Of a stretch of DNA of 64,000 bases, positions 34,554-44,969 are shown piece by piece; position 1 is the first letter of the stretch, and each line of letters opens with the position of its first letter. Made by a program: the position numbers and the translations under genes. Origin of the DNA: Epiperipatus broadwayi (lineage: Eukaryota; Onychophora; Udeonychophora; Euonychophora; Peripatidae); NCBI GenBank assembly GCA_028023455.1, contig JAQFVV010000453.1, forward strand, positions 337,001 to 401,000. The letters are read 5' to 3'. The notes under the pieces were generated by a model. That model was not told the origin of the DNA and did no database searches. It saw only the letters and a list, made by a program, of their open reading frames with translations.

Positions 34554-34705
34554 ATTATATATATATTATCACTAGATGGAGCTTTACCAATAGCTCACTA
34601 ACAAGCTTTGTTTACATAAATACTGAGAGAGAGAAAATTCAATATCTCTTTCATTGTCTCCAACCTTTAGACCATGGTTTTGAGCTAAGTTATGAAATTT
34701 ATAAC
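34554..34705. repeat. Diverged family C/D fragment
   Basis: ATCACTAGATGGAGCTTTAC, then CAATAGCTCACTAACAAGC and TTTGTTTACATAAA resemble both the family C unit (GATCAATAGATGGCATTTTA) and the terminus of element D (ACCAATAGCTCTAACAAGC). On the minus strand the ACCATGGT stem III, C and TAAAGGTTGG of a hammerhead-like 3' half remain; the CTGATGA box is lost. Confidence 0.55.
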
Positions 34706-34716
34706 TTGTTTTGTTT

Positions 34717-34717
<1 letters not shown>

Positions 34718-34754
<37 letters not shown>
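34718..34754. repeat. (TA)n microsatellite
   Basis: Uninterrupted TA repeat bordering the inverted PLE pair. Confidence 0.9.
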
Positions 34755-34755
<1 letters not shown>

Positions 34756-34849
34756 CTCAGGATTTTTCAATCTATTCATCCACTCCATCTCAACTGAACC
34801 ATCCTGCCAAAGGCAACAGTTAGTAAAAATGTCATATATTTACCTATGA

Positions 34850-35480
34850 GGTTACACCTGATTTCTCCCCAAGTTTTTCTTAAGAGCAAAGTTGATTAGT
34901 GGTTTTCATACATTATGTATAGTCACACTATGTTGACTTATGGGATTGTTTGCCATTATCATATGGGCAGCTTCTTTAAATGTTCTCCTTTATACCTTTT
35001 CTTCTCTATCTATTATTTTGTGTATTTCCAATTGAACTTATATATTCATTGGTAAATAATGGTCTGCTATCTTAGATACATCTGTTTTCTCTCTTTTAAT
35101 CATCAGTTTGTTTTCTTGCAAGTGCTTTTCAATGCGACAAGTGGTATCACCAATATCTGTTCATCAAGATTCACTTGGTATTTCATAGTGTAGTTTTTTC
35201 TTTCCAGCATTTCAAGTTTAGGCTTTAAAAATATTAGAATTCCTCATAGTATGGTATTGCTGTGAAAGGCTATTCTGACATTATACTTATTGCATATTTT
35301 CATTAATTTGTCTGCTATTTTTGGTATGTATAGATACAATGCCATACCAACAATTGTTTTTTTTTGATGGCTCTTTTTGTTGTCTTTGCTGGGTGGATGA
35401 TATATTTGTTGTATGGCCACATGGTGAAGCTTTATTATAAACTGTCTGCAAACACATAAACAACATATTCCCTTCAATTA
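34850..35480 (-). pseudogene. Penelope-like element 2, GIY-YIG part
   Basis: Minus strand from about 35400 down: IVGMALYLYIPKIADKLMKI and CNKYNVRIAFHSNTI, the linker before the PLE endonuclease. Then YEIPSES...DIGDTTCRIEKHLQE and KLMIKREKTDVSKIADH, the GIY-YIG domain (YIG eroded to DIG), then FKEAAHMIMANNPISQ, the domain's C-terminal helix region. Frameshifts throughout. It ends in CTGCCAAAGGCAACAG, shared with the opposite copy. Confidence 0.75.
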
Positions 35481-35489
35481 AATTCACAA

Positions 35490-36240
35490 TAGAATCAGCA
35501 CAAGAACAAAAATTGGCATTCATAGATGTTTTTGTGACAAGACTCCTCATGGCAAAGTCAAAACTACAGTTTACTGAAAATCTGCATGTACACAAAAATA
35601 CTTAGCCTATATATTCTATCACATCATAAACACAAAACATGGTATTATATTATCACCATGGAACAGAGCAAAAGAAATTTGTTCAGAAACCAGCAATTTG
35701 GAACTATAAAGAACAAACTCTTATGAAAAATGATTACTCATTAGATATTATTAAAAAAAACCTTAAATAGACAACAAAAAGAACCATCAAAAGAACTACT
35801 ACTGGTACTGTTGTGTACATATACATGCCAAAATATCAGACAAATTAAGGAAAATTTGCAATCAGAATAACATCAGAACAGTCTACTATGAGGAATTCTA
35901 CATTTTCAAAACCTAAACTTGAAATGCTGAAAAGAAAAAAAACTACATCTATGAAATACCATGTGATTGTGGAAAAACCTATGTTGGTGAGACCAGTCAT
36001 CTCATTGAAAAGCATTTGCAAGAACATGAACTAATGATTATAAGAGGACAGATGTGCCTAAAGTAGCAGATTAAGTATGTACCAATGAACATTTGTTTAA
36101 TTGGGAAAACACAAAAACATTGGATAGAAAAAAAAAGACACAAAGAAGAAAATTCAAAGAAGCTGCTCTCAGGACCATGGCAAACAACCCCATAAAGTCA
36201 AATTAGTGTGACTATACATAATATATGAATACCACTGATC
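35490..36240 (+). pseudogene. Penelope-like element 3, RT tail plus GIY-YIG
   Basis: Plus strand: KLAFIDVFVTR (the 'LPFLDVLVTR' block after RT), LQFTENLHVHKNT, HGIILSPWNRAKEICSE (the 'lRlrRICS' block), TVVYIYMPKISDKLRKICNQ, then YEIPCDCGKTYVGETSHLIE and KHLQEHELMI, a good GIY-YIG core (YVG). Later FALKKKK matches the opposite copy. Stops and frameshifts mark it as dead. It runs head-to-head with the minus-strand copy at 34850-35480. Confidence 0.8.
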
Positions 36241-36324
36241 AACTTTGCTCTTAAGAAGAAAAAGTAGAGAAATTAGGAGGAACCTCATAGATATGTATAT
36301 GAAATTTCTACTTACTGTTGCCTT

Positions 36325-36560
36325 TGGCAGGATAGCTCAGTTGGTTAAAGTGATACCTTAAAATTCAATCTCAAGAATCTAAGAGTGCAGGTTTGATTGC
36401 CATGTTACTACTGTCACTGATCAGATCAGCAACACCTGAAGAAGAGAGCAGAATACTTTTGAAATGTACATTTACTAACCTGTTTGATGTGCTATTACTA
36501 ACAGATGAATGTATTTGGAATATATAAATAAAGTTAAATTTTATAGAGACATTCAATACT
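36325..36560 (+). mobile_element. tRNA-headed SINE with PLE-like tail, copy b
   Basis: GGATAGCTCAGTTGGTTAAA carries a canonical A box; GGTTTGATTGCC fits a decayed B box. Then CAGCAACACCTGAAGAAGAG, ACTTTTGAAATGTACATT and a tail through TATATAAATAAAGTTAAATT. It parallels 32470-32757 in reverse. The remains of the same head (GGCAGGATGGTTCAGTT on the minus strand) are at the end of the opposite PLE arm near 34790-34815. Confidence 0.65.
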
Positions 36561-36689
36561 TATATTAGATGATGGAAATAATCCAAACAATAAAACAATT
36601 AAAACACCATCAACCCAAACCTTTAGGAAAACTATTTTTTATTATTCTTTGAATAATGATACAAAAATTGAAATTATGATGTTTAATGG

Positions 36690-37985
36690 CATATCCATTT
36701 TACATACTCAATTAAATATGGACAAAGATATCAGCTTAATAAAGTCATAACAACCATTTGTAATCTTAAAAATAGAAAAGTTTCAGGTTCTGATGAAATT
36801 TTAAAACATGTTGGTGAATGGTAGTTTTAAAAATATTGGATTTTTTAAAAGAAATATCTGGACCCATGAAGTTGAGCCATCTATCCTTAAGGATGTTTTT
36901 ATTGTTACACTTTTAAAAAACAAAGGGGAATTGAAAAGATTGTGGTAATTATTGTTTAATACCTTTCTTATTCTCTATAGAAAAATCACTTTCAAGAAAT
37001 TGTTGAATAGGTTGCTTCCAATTGTAGATGAATAGTTACCAGAGTGGTTTCAGCAAATTAAGAAGCACTATAGATATAATTTTTGTTGCCAGACAAATGC
37101 AAAGAAAGTATCAGAAACAAAGGACTGAATTACATATTGCTTTTATTGATTTGGTGAAGGCATTTGTTTCACTTAATAAGACAGATCTATGGCATTCATA
37201 TTTTTTATTACTGATTCATTAGATTAGAGATTATCATATAATGAGTAATATTTCTGTAGTATAATTTTTACTATACCATTAAGGTATTAAAGGTGAGTAG
37301 AAACCAGTTTGTACCTTGCATGAGAATGGTGTAGTAAAAATTATACTATAGAAATATAATTCATTATAAGTATATGCCATTGTTTAAAATTAGTTGTTTA
37401 ACCACCAAAATTTATTTATATTATATAGCTTTTACATAATGGATTGAGAGAGGGTGGAAAATCTGAGGCATTTGAAATGAAAACTGTTTTTAAACTGCAG
37501 TGAGTACCTGCTACAGCATTGTTCTTAATTTGTATGCAGTGGTGATTGGAATTCTATATACGCAGCTTAATCAGATAGAAATCAAGATATGATCTTAGAT
37601 TGATTGCAGAATTTTTAATTTGAATGGATTAAAAGCAAAAACAAAAATTTCAATTTTTGTATTCTGGATTTACATGATGCTGATATTTGCGATAATGTAA
37701 TCAGATCAAGAGATATGTTACAAAAGGTTCTCAGTATTTTGAATGCAGCTTATAAAGATCTTGGTATATAAATTGATGTTCAAAAAACCTCCCAAATTTC
37801 AAATTGGATATTTATCAACTTGAGAATGTAAAAAGTTTAAATTTCTTACCAGGTTTTTAAGTAGAAAGGTGGACTTATATGCTGAGATATAACACAGACT
37901 GCAATGTGCTGCTGATATTTTTAACCAGTTAAAAGATAAAGTATTCCATCATAGAAAAATAATTACTGCAATTAAGTTAGCTATA
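36690..37985 (+). pseudogene. Decayed LINE RT, interrupted by hairpins
   Basis: VITTICNLKNRKVSGSDEI (36745-36800) is the pre-RT block (usual 'lkn.KApGpDgI'). 37028-37160 reads YQSGFSKLRSTIDIIFVARQ and FIDLVKAFVSL, the 'QcGFRkgRSTiDmIFvarQ' and motif A blocks with the catalytic Asp replaced by Val. After a hairpin at 37215-37390, GGKSEAFEMKTVFKL (motif B approach), ILDLHDADICDN (motif C, YADD lost), MLQKVLSILNAAYKDLGI, then KVDLYAEI and HRLQCAADIFNQLKDKVF. It is truncated by a second hairpin at about 37986. A different LINE family from the 19.3-kb one. Confidence 0.75.
37215..37390. repeat. Hairpin related to the 41.4-kb tandem repeat
   Basis: TATTTCTGTAGTATAATTTT on the left is mirrored by TAGTAAAAATTATACTATAG on the right. 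The right half, from GGTATTAAAGGTGAGTAG through TTGCATGAGAATGGTG, matches 42160-42235, and the left half matches 41490-41555 in reverse. It interrupts the LINE relic at a co-linear point. Confidence 0.75.
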
Positions 37986-38272
37986 TATATATATATAATA
38001 TAAACAAATTGTCCGTTAATTAAAACAAAATTGTAATTATATTAAAAAAATAATAATTTAACGGTAACAAACTATTATAAACAATCCTTAAATCCGCAGA
38101 AGTACTTTCGGTTAATTTCTTAAGCCTGCCTCAACTGCAAATTATTATAAACAATTATAAACTATTATAAACAATCCTCAACTGCGGATTTAAGAATTGT
38201 TTATAATAGTTTGTTACCGTTAAATTTATTATTTTTATTATAATTACAATATATATATATATATAGCTATTA
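37986..38272. repeat. E-type hairpin element, copy 3
   Basis: Arms AATTTAACGGTAACAAAC and ATTATAAACAATCCTTAAAT on the left, reversed at 38184-38234. The centre has CCGCAGAAGTACTTTCGG, TTAATTTCTTAAG and GCCTGCCTCAACTGC, which on the minus strand gives the same order as the PLE 3' site at 11043-11084. (TA)n caps both ends. Confidence 0.7.
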
Positions 38273-38405
38273 GTTTACCGAATATATTGTCTAGTTGCAT
38301 AATTTGAATACCCTATTAGTGAAATATAAAGACATTAGAAAATTTTCATTTAAAAATATTTTGTAATATTTTAAAATTGCAGTAGCAAAATCATAAAATC
38401 ATATT

Positions 38406-38505
38406 GTCAAGCGTTGGTGGTCGAGTGGTCAGCACAGCTGTCTTACAAGCAGTTGTCCCCGGTTAGCGCGTTCGCTTCCCCGCCGATGCTATGCCACATG
38501 AGAAA
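38406..38505 (+). mobile_element. tRNA-derived SINE, copy 3
   Basis: GTCAAGCGTTGGTGG, A-box TGGTCGAGTGG, anticodon-type stem around CTTACAA (would read UAC), B-box-like GCGTTCGCTTCCCC, then GATGCTATGCCACATGAG and poly(A). TCATAAAATCA flanks at 38391-38401 and 38511-38521, a convincing TSD. Closest to the 12684 copy in its GATGCTATG tail. Confidence 0.85.
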
Positions 38506-38521
38506 AAAAATCATAAAATCA

Positions 38522-41390
38522 GTCATTATGTCCTGCAACTTGCTGGATGTGATACGACTGAATTCATTTTTTTTAGCCTTCTTTGGACAGGACATGTAAA
38601 ACAAATAAGCAATAGAAAACTTCCTAAAAGGGTATTTTATAGTAGACTTGAGCATTATCTTGTAGAAGAGGTAGAACCCTTCTATGTTATGAGGATTATC
38701 CCATAGATATTTAAAAAAAACGCAATATCGATTGTTTCCATTGGGAGGATACGACAGAAAATAGAATACATTAGGAAACTACAATTAGATGTGGTGCTAA
38801 AGTATGTCAGAAAGAAGAGTTTTCTGATAAGGAAACTAAAAGACAATATCATAAAATAATCAAGTAAAGAGAAAAATAGACCAGCATGTTTTATTTGTGG
38901 ATGTATTTGCGGTTCAGAGATCAATTTGCGCAATCAGCGTAAATGTCATTCCTAGAGTAGTTTTTTCTCCCTTTTCTGTCTCTTCCACCTTTCTTTTTCT
39001 TTCTTTTTTTTTACATTGGAATGGCAGTTTATTATCATAATAATTATTATTATTATTATATTCTTTTATAGTCTCTTTTATATATATAAAGTATGTGAAC
39101 ATATATATCCAAAACATCTATTACACATTATTGCTTAAGCAAACATTTTCATTGCAGTCATATAGTAGCAGTTTATAATTTTATAAAATACACAATGCCA
39201 CATTATTTTTATAATTTTACAAAAATTCCTAACTTGTGAGTAAATCTAGTTTTTGATGAGACATTGTTTCTAAAGAGAATATGCTGTAGGCCTAAACAAA
39301 AGCTGATATAAGATTAATAAGTTTATGATGGCGGCTTTATGAAATAATAAAACGTTGTATTGTCAATTTAAAAAGCCTTTCTAAAGTTTTTAATAATAGC
39401 TACAAACAATTGAAATAAAAAAGAGAAAATGTCATTTCTCTAAAAATGATGTGCTTCAAAAACTAAAAATCAAATGTATATCTTCATATAAATGAAAAAA
39501 AAAATTATATAGTATCAGGATAATATATTTTCTTTGAAAATAATATAGTTGAAATTTTAAATAACATACTAATTCAAGTCTAAAGAGATTAACGATAAAT
39601 ACGTTCTCTGTAGAATATACCGCCAGTCTATTTTGTTTTATAATTACATAGATTAGTAGCATAAATTATTAAAACATTATAATAGAAAATATATATATAT
39701 TTATTTTAAACGTTTTATAGAAATATTTAAAGCTCACACCCTAAATTCTTATTAAAAAGAAAAACGTTCGTGGGCCTTAACTATAAACATAAATACTTAA
39801 TATTTAATAATTAAGAACATTATTGTAGAAACGTATAAATCATTAATATATTTATCTGAAATGATTGGTGTCAAAGTTGTGAATAAAGAAAATTTGGCAC
39901 TTTTAAATCAAAGTGAAATATATATATGTGAATATGGACGGATGAATAAATTGATAGATTAATAGGATATTATATATATACAAATGAATAGAAAATGGGT
40001 AAGTAGATAGATAGAGATAATGATGGGCTTAGTAATCATAGGGATATGAAAGTTCCCTCAATTAATAGTGACAGGCTGAAGTATATTTTTAAATCTTTTA
40101 CCTCTCAAAAATCTTGTTTAAAATGTATATAATAATGGAAATTGTGTGAAATATTGTTTAATAACTTTGAAAGTTATAATTCTCTAAAGAATGTATATAA
40201 ATACCATGCAAGTATCTCAGTATTAACATACAATTGCTAAGATGATAAAAAATAAATTCATTTTCACATAAGGATCAGAAACTTAAATGGTGAGCTAATT
40301 TAATTAGTAATCTAATTTAAATATTATTGATATATGACAACTTGGAGAATTATTCACTCAAAATATTATACTAGATAAGATTTTTGATGTAAAATTTCTA
40401 ATATTCTATTTTAATGATGAATTTGGTCTTACATAAAAAAATATGAAAAATAATCATGTAATGTGTCTGCATTGGGAATATTAATTTGTGCCAAATTCAT
40501 TATAATTGCATTCTCACAGTTATTGTTTAAATGATCTTTCTACATAAGTTCTTGAGTCATATGCAAAAATAAATTCATTTTTGTCAGTTTAGTAGTTATA
40601 TGTTAATACACCAAGACTTAAATATTAGTTATAAATAAAACATTGGGAATTCTTTACTTCTTATAATTCTTGTTAAATGATATTGTGGAAAAATAGATCA
40701 TGGAATGATGAAACTGGATTAAACTGGGAAAGAACATAATTTTGTTGTAAATTAATAATGATCAAACATGATGTTGATAACATGCTTATTCATTATCAAT
40801 TAAATGCAAGATTTAAGCAATTTAAAGTTAATAAAAGAGACCATTTCCAATTTTGATAAATCATATTTATTTGAAAAAAAGCTCAAATATATTAACTAAC
40901 ATAAGACACTAAAGTTGCAATATAGAGATAAAGGCTTTCTCTCAAAATTTGTTGATTTGGAATAAAATTGTAAACTTAATCAAAAATAATGTCACATGCT
41001 TGTAATTTAATTATACCTATTATAGGAAATAATATAATTTTGGTAAATTTGGTTAATGTGTTAACAATTTTTTTTAAAATATATTAATATAAAAAATTTC
41101 TATAAATCTTTGTTTAACATTAACACACGATATTTGACTTTCCCTCATTTGTACTTTCAACTGATTTTATTATTAATAGTTTTTATTTTCTCATATTATA
41201 CAATTTTAATCAATATACATGATTTACATACATGGTTTAAGTAACCTGTATTTTTTAAAAAAAGTATTAAGCTTCCATTGTTAATCATTAAATCATTTCA
41301 TTTGATTGCTCTGGCTGTACAATCAGACATGGAGAGTGACTTAATTGCAGATATCTGTAGCATATAATAATTTGTATTAGTCATTTATTA
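38522..41390. other. AT-rich spacer
   Basis: Several 60-80 codon ORFs overlap on both strands near 38443-39117 but show no domains or signal peptides. From 39150 to 41390 there is nothing beyond short A/T runs and (TA)n (39691-39700, 39972-39979). Confidence 0.55.
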
Positions 41391-41697
41391 GACTAGTGAT
41401 TTTTCACTTATCTACATGTAACACTAGTAGAAGGGTGTATTCATGATTATATGTAGACAGACACCACTCCCTATCTTGTGTGTGAGAGTGGTGTAGTGAA
41501 AATTACACTACAGGAATATTAATCATTAAGTGGATAATCTCTAGTCTAATGAATGACTAATAAAAAATATCAATACACTTCCATCAAGTGCATCATGTCA
41601 ATATTGTGAGGACACTAAGCATGACACATCAATTAAACTGTAGTAATTGATTATCTATATATGTTGAACAATAATAAATATATGTGTCAGAGATTGT

Positions 41698-41752
41698 GAT
41701 CTTGGAAAACTGATGAGTGCTGGTTCAACAAGACATGTTCATCTTGGAGATC
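41698..41752 (+). ncRNA. Hammerhead-like motif, tandem unit 1
   Basis: GATCTTGGAAAA, CTGATGA (41710-41716), GTGCTGGTTCAACAA hairpin, GACA where GAAA is expected, ATG-TT-CAT stem III, C at 41743, TTGGAGATC. The outer stem I GATCT/AGATC pairs. The second core box is mutated. Confidence 0.45.
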
Positions 41753-42056
41753 ATGACATTTTTCCACACCTTTGATCATATGTTTATGATTACACTTTTC
41801 TATAAGGTATTAAAGTAGATAGACACTAGTACTTACCTTATGTGAAATAGTATAGTAAAAATTACACTACAGAAATATTTTCATTAAATAGATAATCTTT
41901 ACTGTAATGAATGATTAATAAAAATTAATAATATACTTTCATCAAGTGGATTCTATCAATGTTGTGAGAGCACTAAGTTTGGCACTAATCAATTAAACAG
42001 TAGTAATTGGGTATCTGTACATGCTGAATATTAATAAATATATGTGTAAGAGATTG

Positions 42057-42112
42057 TGATCTGGGACAATTGATATATGCTGGTTCAGCATGAAATTATG
42101 CATGTTGGAGAT
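42057..42112 (+). ncRNA. Hammerhead-like motif, tandem unit 2
   Basis: GATCTGGGACAA, TTGATAT in place of CTGATGA, ATGC-TGGTTCA-GCAT hairpin, GAAA (42092-42095), ATGCAT-type stem III, then TTGGAGATC. The outer stem GATCT/AGATC and CAA/TTG pair. Here the first core box is mutated while GAAA is kept, the opposite of the unit before. Confidence 0.45.
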
Positions 42113-42330
42113 CACAGATCTTTTCACATATCTTTAGTCATCTGTTTATGATTACTCTCTTCTACAAGGAGTTAAAGCAGATAGATATCAGTTTTTACTT
42201 TGCATGAAAATGGTGCAGTAAAAATTATACTAGAAAAATATTCATCTGTAGCATTAGTTTTTCATTCATTAATAATCTTGAACTAAAATTTATACTATAT
42301 GATATTGTCAAATTCCAATTTAGCTATACT

Positions 42331-42538
42331 ATTGCTACTGCTGCTGCTGATGCTACTGCTGCTGCTACTACTACCACTACTACTACTACTAGTACTACTA
42401 CTACTGCTGCTGCTTCTGTTACTGCTGCTGCTACTACTACTACTAGTACTACTACTACTACTATTATTATTACTACTACTACTTATACTACTACTACTAC
42501 TACTATTACTACTACTACTATTCCTCCTGCTCCTTAGT
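42331..42538. repeat. (CTA/CTG)n trinucleotide tract
   Basis: About 208 bp of CTA, CTG and related triplets on the plus strand. The poly-Leu and poly-Ser ORFs are repeat translations. Confidence 0.95.
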
Positions 42539-43239
42539 GAATAGCAAATTGAAATCAAGAGAATACTCAGAAATATTAATTGTTGTTGCCCAACATTGGC
42601 TTCTTGTTAAAATATTAAAGACAAAAGTCATTACTTCTTTATTTTTTTTTTATCAAAACTAAATAAAATATGTGTTTTATGGTAAATGAAGATTTACATT
42701 TCAGATTTTGTTGTTTTTAATACAAGATAAGTCAAGGAAAGTGCATTTATCTAAACAATAAAGTTACTACAGACAAAAAAAGCCTACTAAAAAAATAACA
42801 GCTATAATTTTTTGTTACATTTTGTAAATATAAATTGAATTTTCAAAAAATTATATTCATTACTTGAATTTATTCTTTAATGAAATAAGCTAATACAAAT
42901 TTGGTGCAGAATTCTTTCTTATTAACTGAAAAACATTTTTTAGTATGAGGGCTAAACAAAAGCATTTATTATGATTATTTATTTCAGTTTATTATTTTTT
43001 TTTGTCTATTTTCTAAAGTGATACATTATTTATAAAATAACTTTCATTGGTTAAAGTTATCTTATTAGCAAATTTTATCAAAAATTTAAATATTTAAATA
43101 AGAATAAAGATTTATTAATTAAAAATAAAAGCCACAAAAATGTTTATCTAATTGTTTTTGTAAATAAAGTTAGTTAAAAACTGCACATCAAAGCATTATA
43201 TATATAATATACAAATTAAAAAGCATATGAAACACTTGA

Positions 43240-43640
43240 ATCAGAAGCTATAAAGATTCCAAAAATTATTATATGCTAAGTGCTTTCAAGGCCATTTGCC
43301 TCATATTCATAGCGCAGAACGAGGAAATAGGGCAAGGAAACAAAGCGGTATGCAAAACATATGCAAATGAGCTAGATAGTCCAATGTTTGGAGATGTCAA
43401 AGGAGATATCCTGTCTATTGATAGCATTATTATTGCCATTAATGAAGTATGCTTCTCTGATTTTTCGCTTGATGTCGTTTTTCTCAATACCGACTATTTT
43501 GGGGTTGGAGGGTTCAAACACATGTCCTGTATTCTTGGAATGTTCTAAGAGTGTTGATGAGTTATCGTTATTTTTTTTTGCTCTATTATAGGTGTATCTA
43601 TGTTGTGCTGTCCTGTTGATTATGCCTGCTTTAGGGAGAA
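43240..43640 (-). pseudogene. Penelope-like element 4, endonuclease C-terminal part
   Basis: Minus strand, partly open: GIINRTAQHRYTYNRAKK, then NDNSSTLLEHSKNTGHVFE and PSNPKIVGIEKNDIKRKIRE, AYFINGNNNAINRQD, SFDISKHWTI. The 'aLaeH..ntGH.f....p.iv..e....kR.irEa..I......iNrd.g' pattern is the second half of PLE GIY-YIG domains. It is followed by LRYEYEANGLEST, whose DNA (CTATGAATATGAGGC...TTGAAAGC) recurs in the palindrome at 44599-44968. The first half with the YIG motif is not recognisable. Confidence 0.75.
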
Positions 43641-43644
43641 GTTT

Positions 43645-44598
43645 AAAATCCTTAATATTATATATATAAAAAATTAAATCAAAATTTTAAATTCATAAAC
43701 TTTCTCATTTCTTGCACTCACTGTGAATTTAGTCAGCCATATTATTGTTTTTTATCTCCCAGTTTATTAATACTCATTTTTGTTTCACTTTTATTTATTA
43801 AGTTATTATTGTGTTAATTATTTTTATTAATTTTAATATGCAAAATTTTTAAGTTTAATTATATTATAAATACTTGAATATATGTTTAAAATGTATATTA
43901 TATAGGATTTGGTATTAAACATGGATTAAAGAATCAAATGGACACATATATTTAATACCAGGTATTTTTTCAGTTTTTCTATTTCATGCCTTTTTTTTAT
44001 TTTCGTCAAATACATCATTCACAACCGTGGACTATATTATAATTGAACAGCCTTACATTATCATTTTTAAATTAAAATTCTATTCAAAATGAAAATTACG
44101 TTACATTTATAAGTTAAAATAGAAAAAATACGTATATTTTATTCTATGTCATATAATTTAGAAAGCATAAAATCTCTCACAACTTTCCGTGTAAAATAAA
44201 TGCGTCAAAAGTCAGTATATTTTTAAAAATTTATTTTAAATTTCAATGGTTTCAAGTTGTCAGATAGTCTTTGAAATTAAGGGAGTATCTAAATGAAAGA
44301 AAATTCATAGATAACAGTGCTAAATGGTAAACATGTTTTTTTTAAAAATTTCAACAAACAATTTGTTGTGTAAAAATATTCAATTAGTATTTTTTCTTAT
44401 TTACTTTTAAGATAATTTTCTTTGGAATTTTTACACTCATACTTTTTAGTGTTACACTACTAATCTCTGCTTTTTTTTTGTAGAATTATCATTTATTTTT
44501 TTGTTTGAAAATTACAAAATATTACAAATGAAAATTTATATTTTTTAACAGAAAAATTATGTATGACTTCTCTGATAAATTTATCTAGTGATATTAAG
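43645..44598. other. AT-rich spacer
   Basis: No repeat family or coding signal that I can name. Confidence 0.5.
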
Positions 44599-44968
44599 GA
44601 ATTTAAATTGCCCTCTACACAAAAAAGTGAAGCTTGTCTAAAATATTATTAAAGAGTTATATCCCTAAGCGCTTTCAGAGAACTTAAGTCTCCATATTCA
44701 TAGCCTACTATGATTGAAGTTTAGCAGTGATTTATGCAAAAATTATGCAAATTTTATTTTCATAAAGACCATTTTCTGGAGATCTCCAGAAAATGGTCTT
44801 TATGAAAGTAAAATTTGCATAAATTTTGCATAAATCACCGCTAAACTGCAATTATAGTAGGTTATGAATATGGAGACTTAAGTTCTCTGAAAGCGCTTAG
44901 CCATATAACTCTTTAATAATATTTTAGACAAGCTTCACTTTTTTTGCGTAAAGCGCAATTTAAATTAC
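44599..44968. repeat. Long near-perfect palindrome, ~184-bp arms
   Basis: Centre at 44782/44783 (CTGGAGATCTCCAG). Arms run through ATAAAGACCATTTTCTGG, TTTGCATAA, CCATATTCATAG, CTAAGCGCTTTCAGAG and GTGAAGCTTGTCT to AATTTAAATTG, with few mismatches. On the minus strand CTATGAATATGG, a GAGA/TCTC hairpin and GAAAGCGCTT match the PLE 3' region at 43270-43310. Confidence 0.9.
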
Positions 44969-44969
44969 T

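Larger units (their letters stand above)
41421..42250 (+). repeat. ~360-bp tandem repeat, about 2.3 units
   Basis: The marker AATTACACTA recurs at 41501, 41860 and (as AATTATACTA) 42223, giving periods of 359 and 363 bp. Units share TTTATGATTACA, GTGTAGTGAAAATTACAC, CAATATTGTGAG, the AATTAAAC...AGTAATTG block, AATAAATATATGTGT and GATCTTGG...TGATGAGTGCTGGTTCA. There is no ORF. One hammerhead-like site falls in each full period, as in retrozyme-type tandem elements. Confidence 0.85.

Noticed and set aside
41421-42250. CRISPR-like array
   Set aside because: Repeat unit is about 360 bp without spacer/repeat alternation, and the window is eukaryotic.
42295-42558. Poly-Ser and poly-Leu ORFs
   Set aside because: Translation of (CTA/CTG)n.
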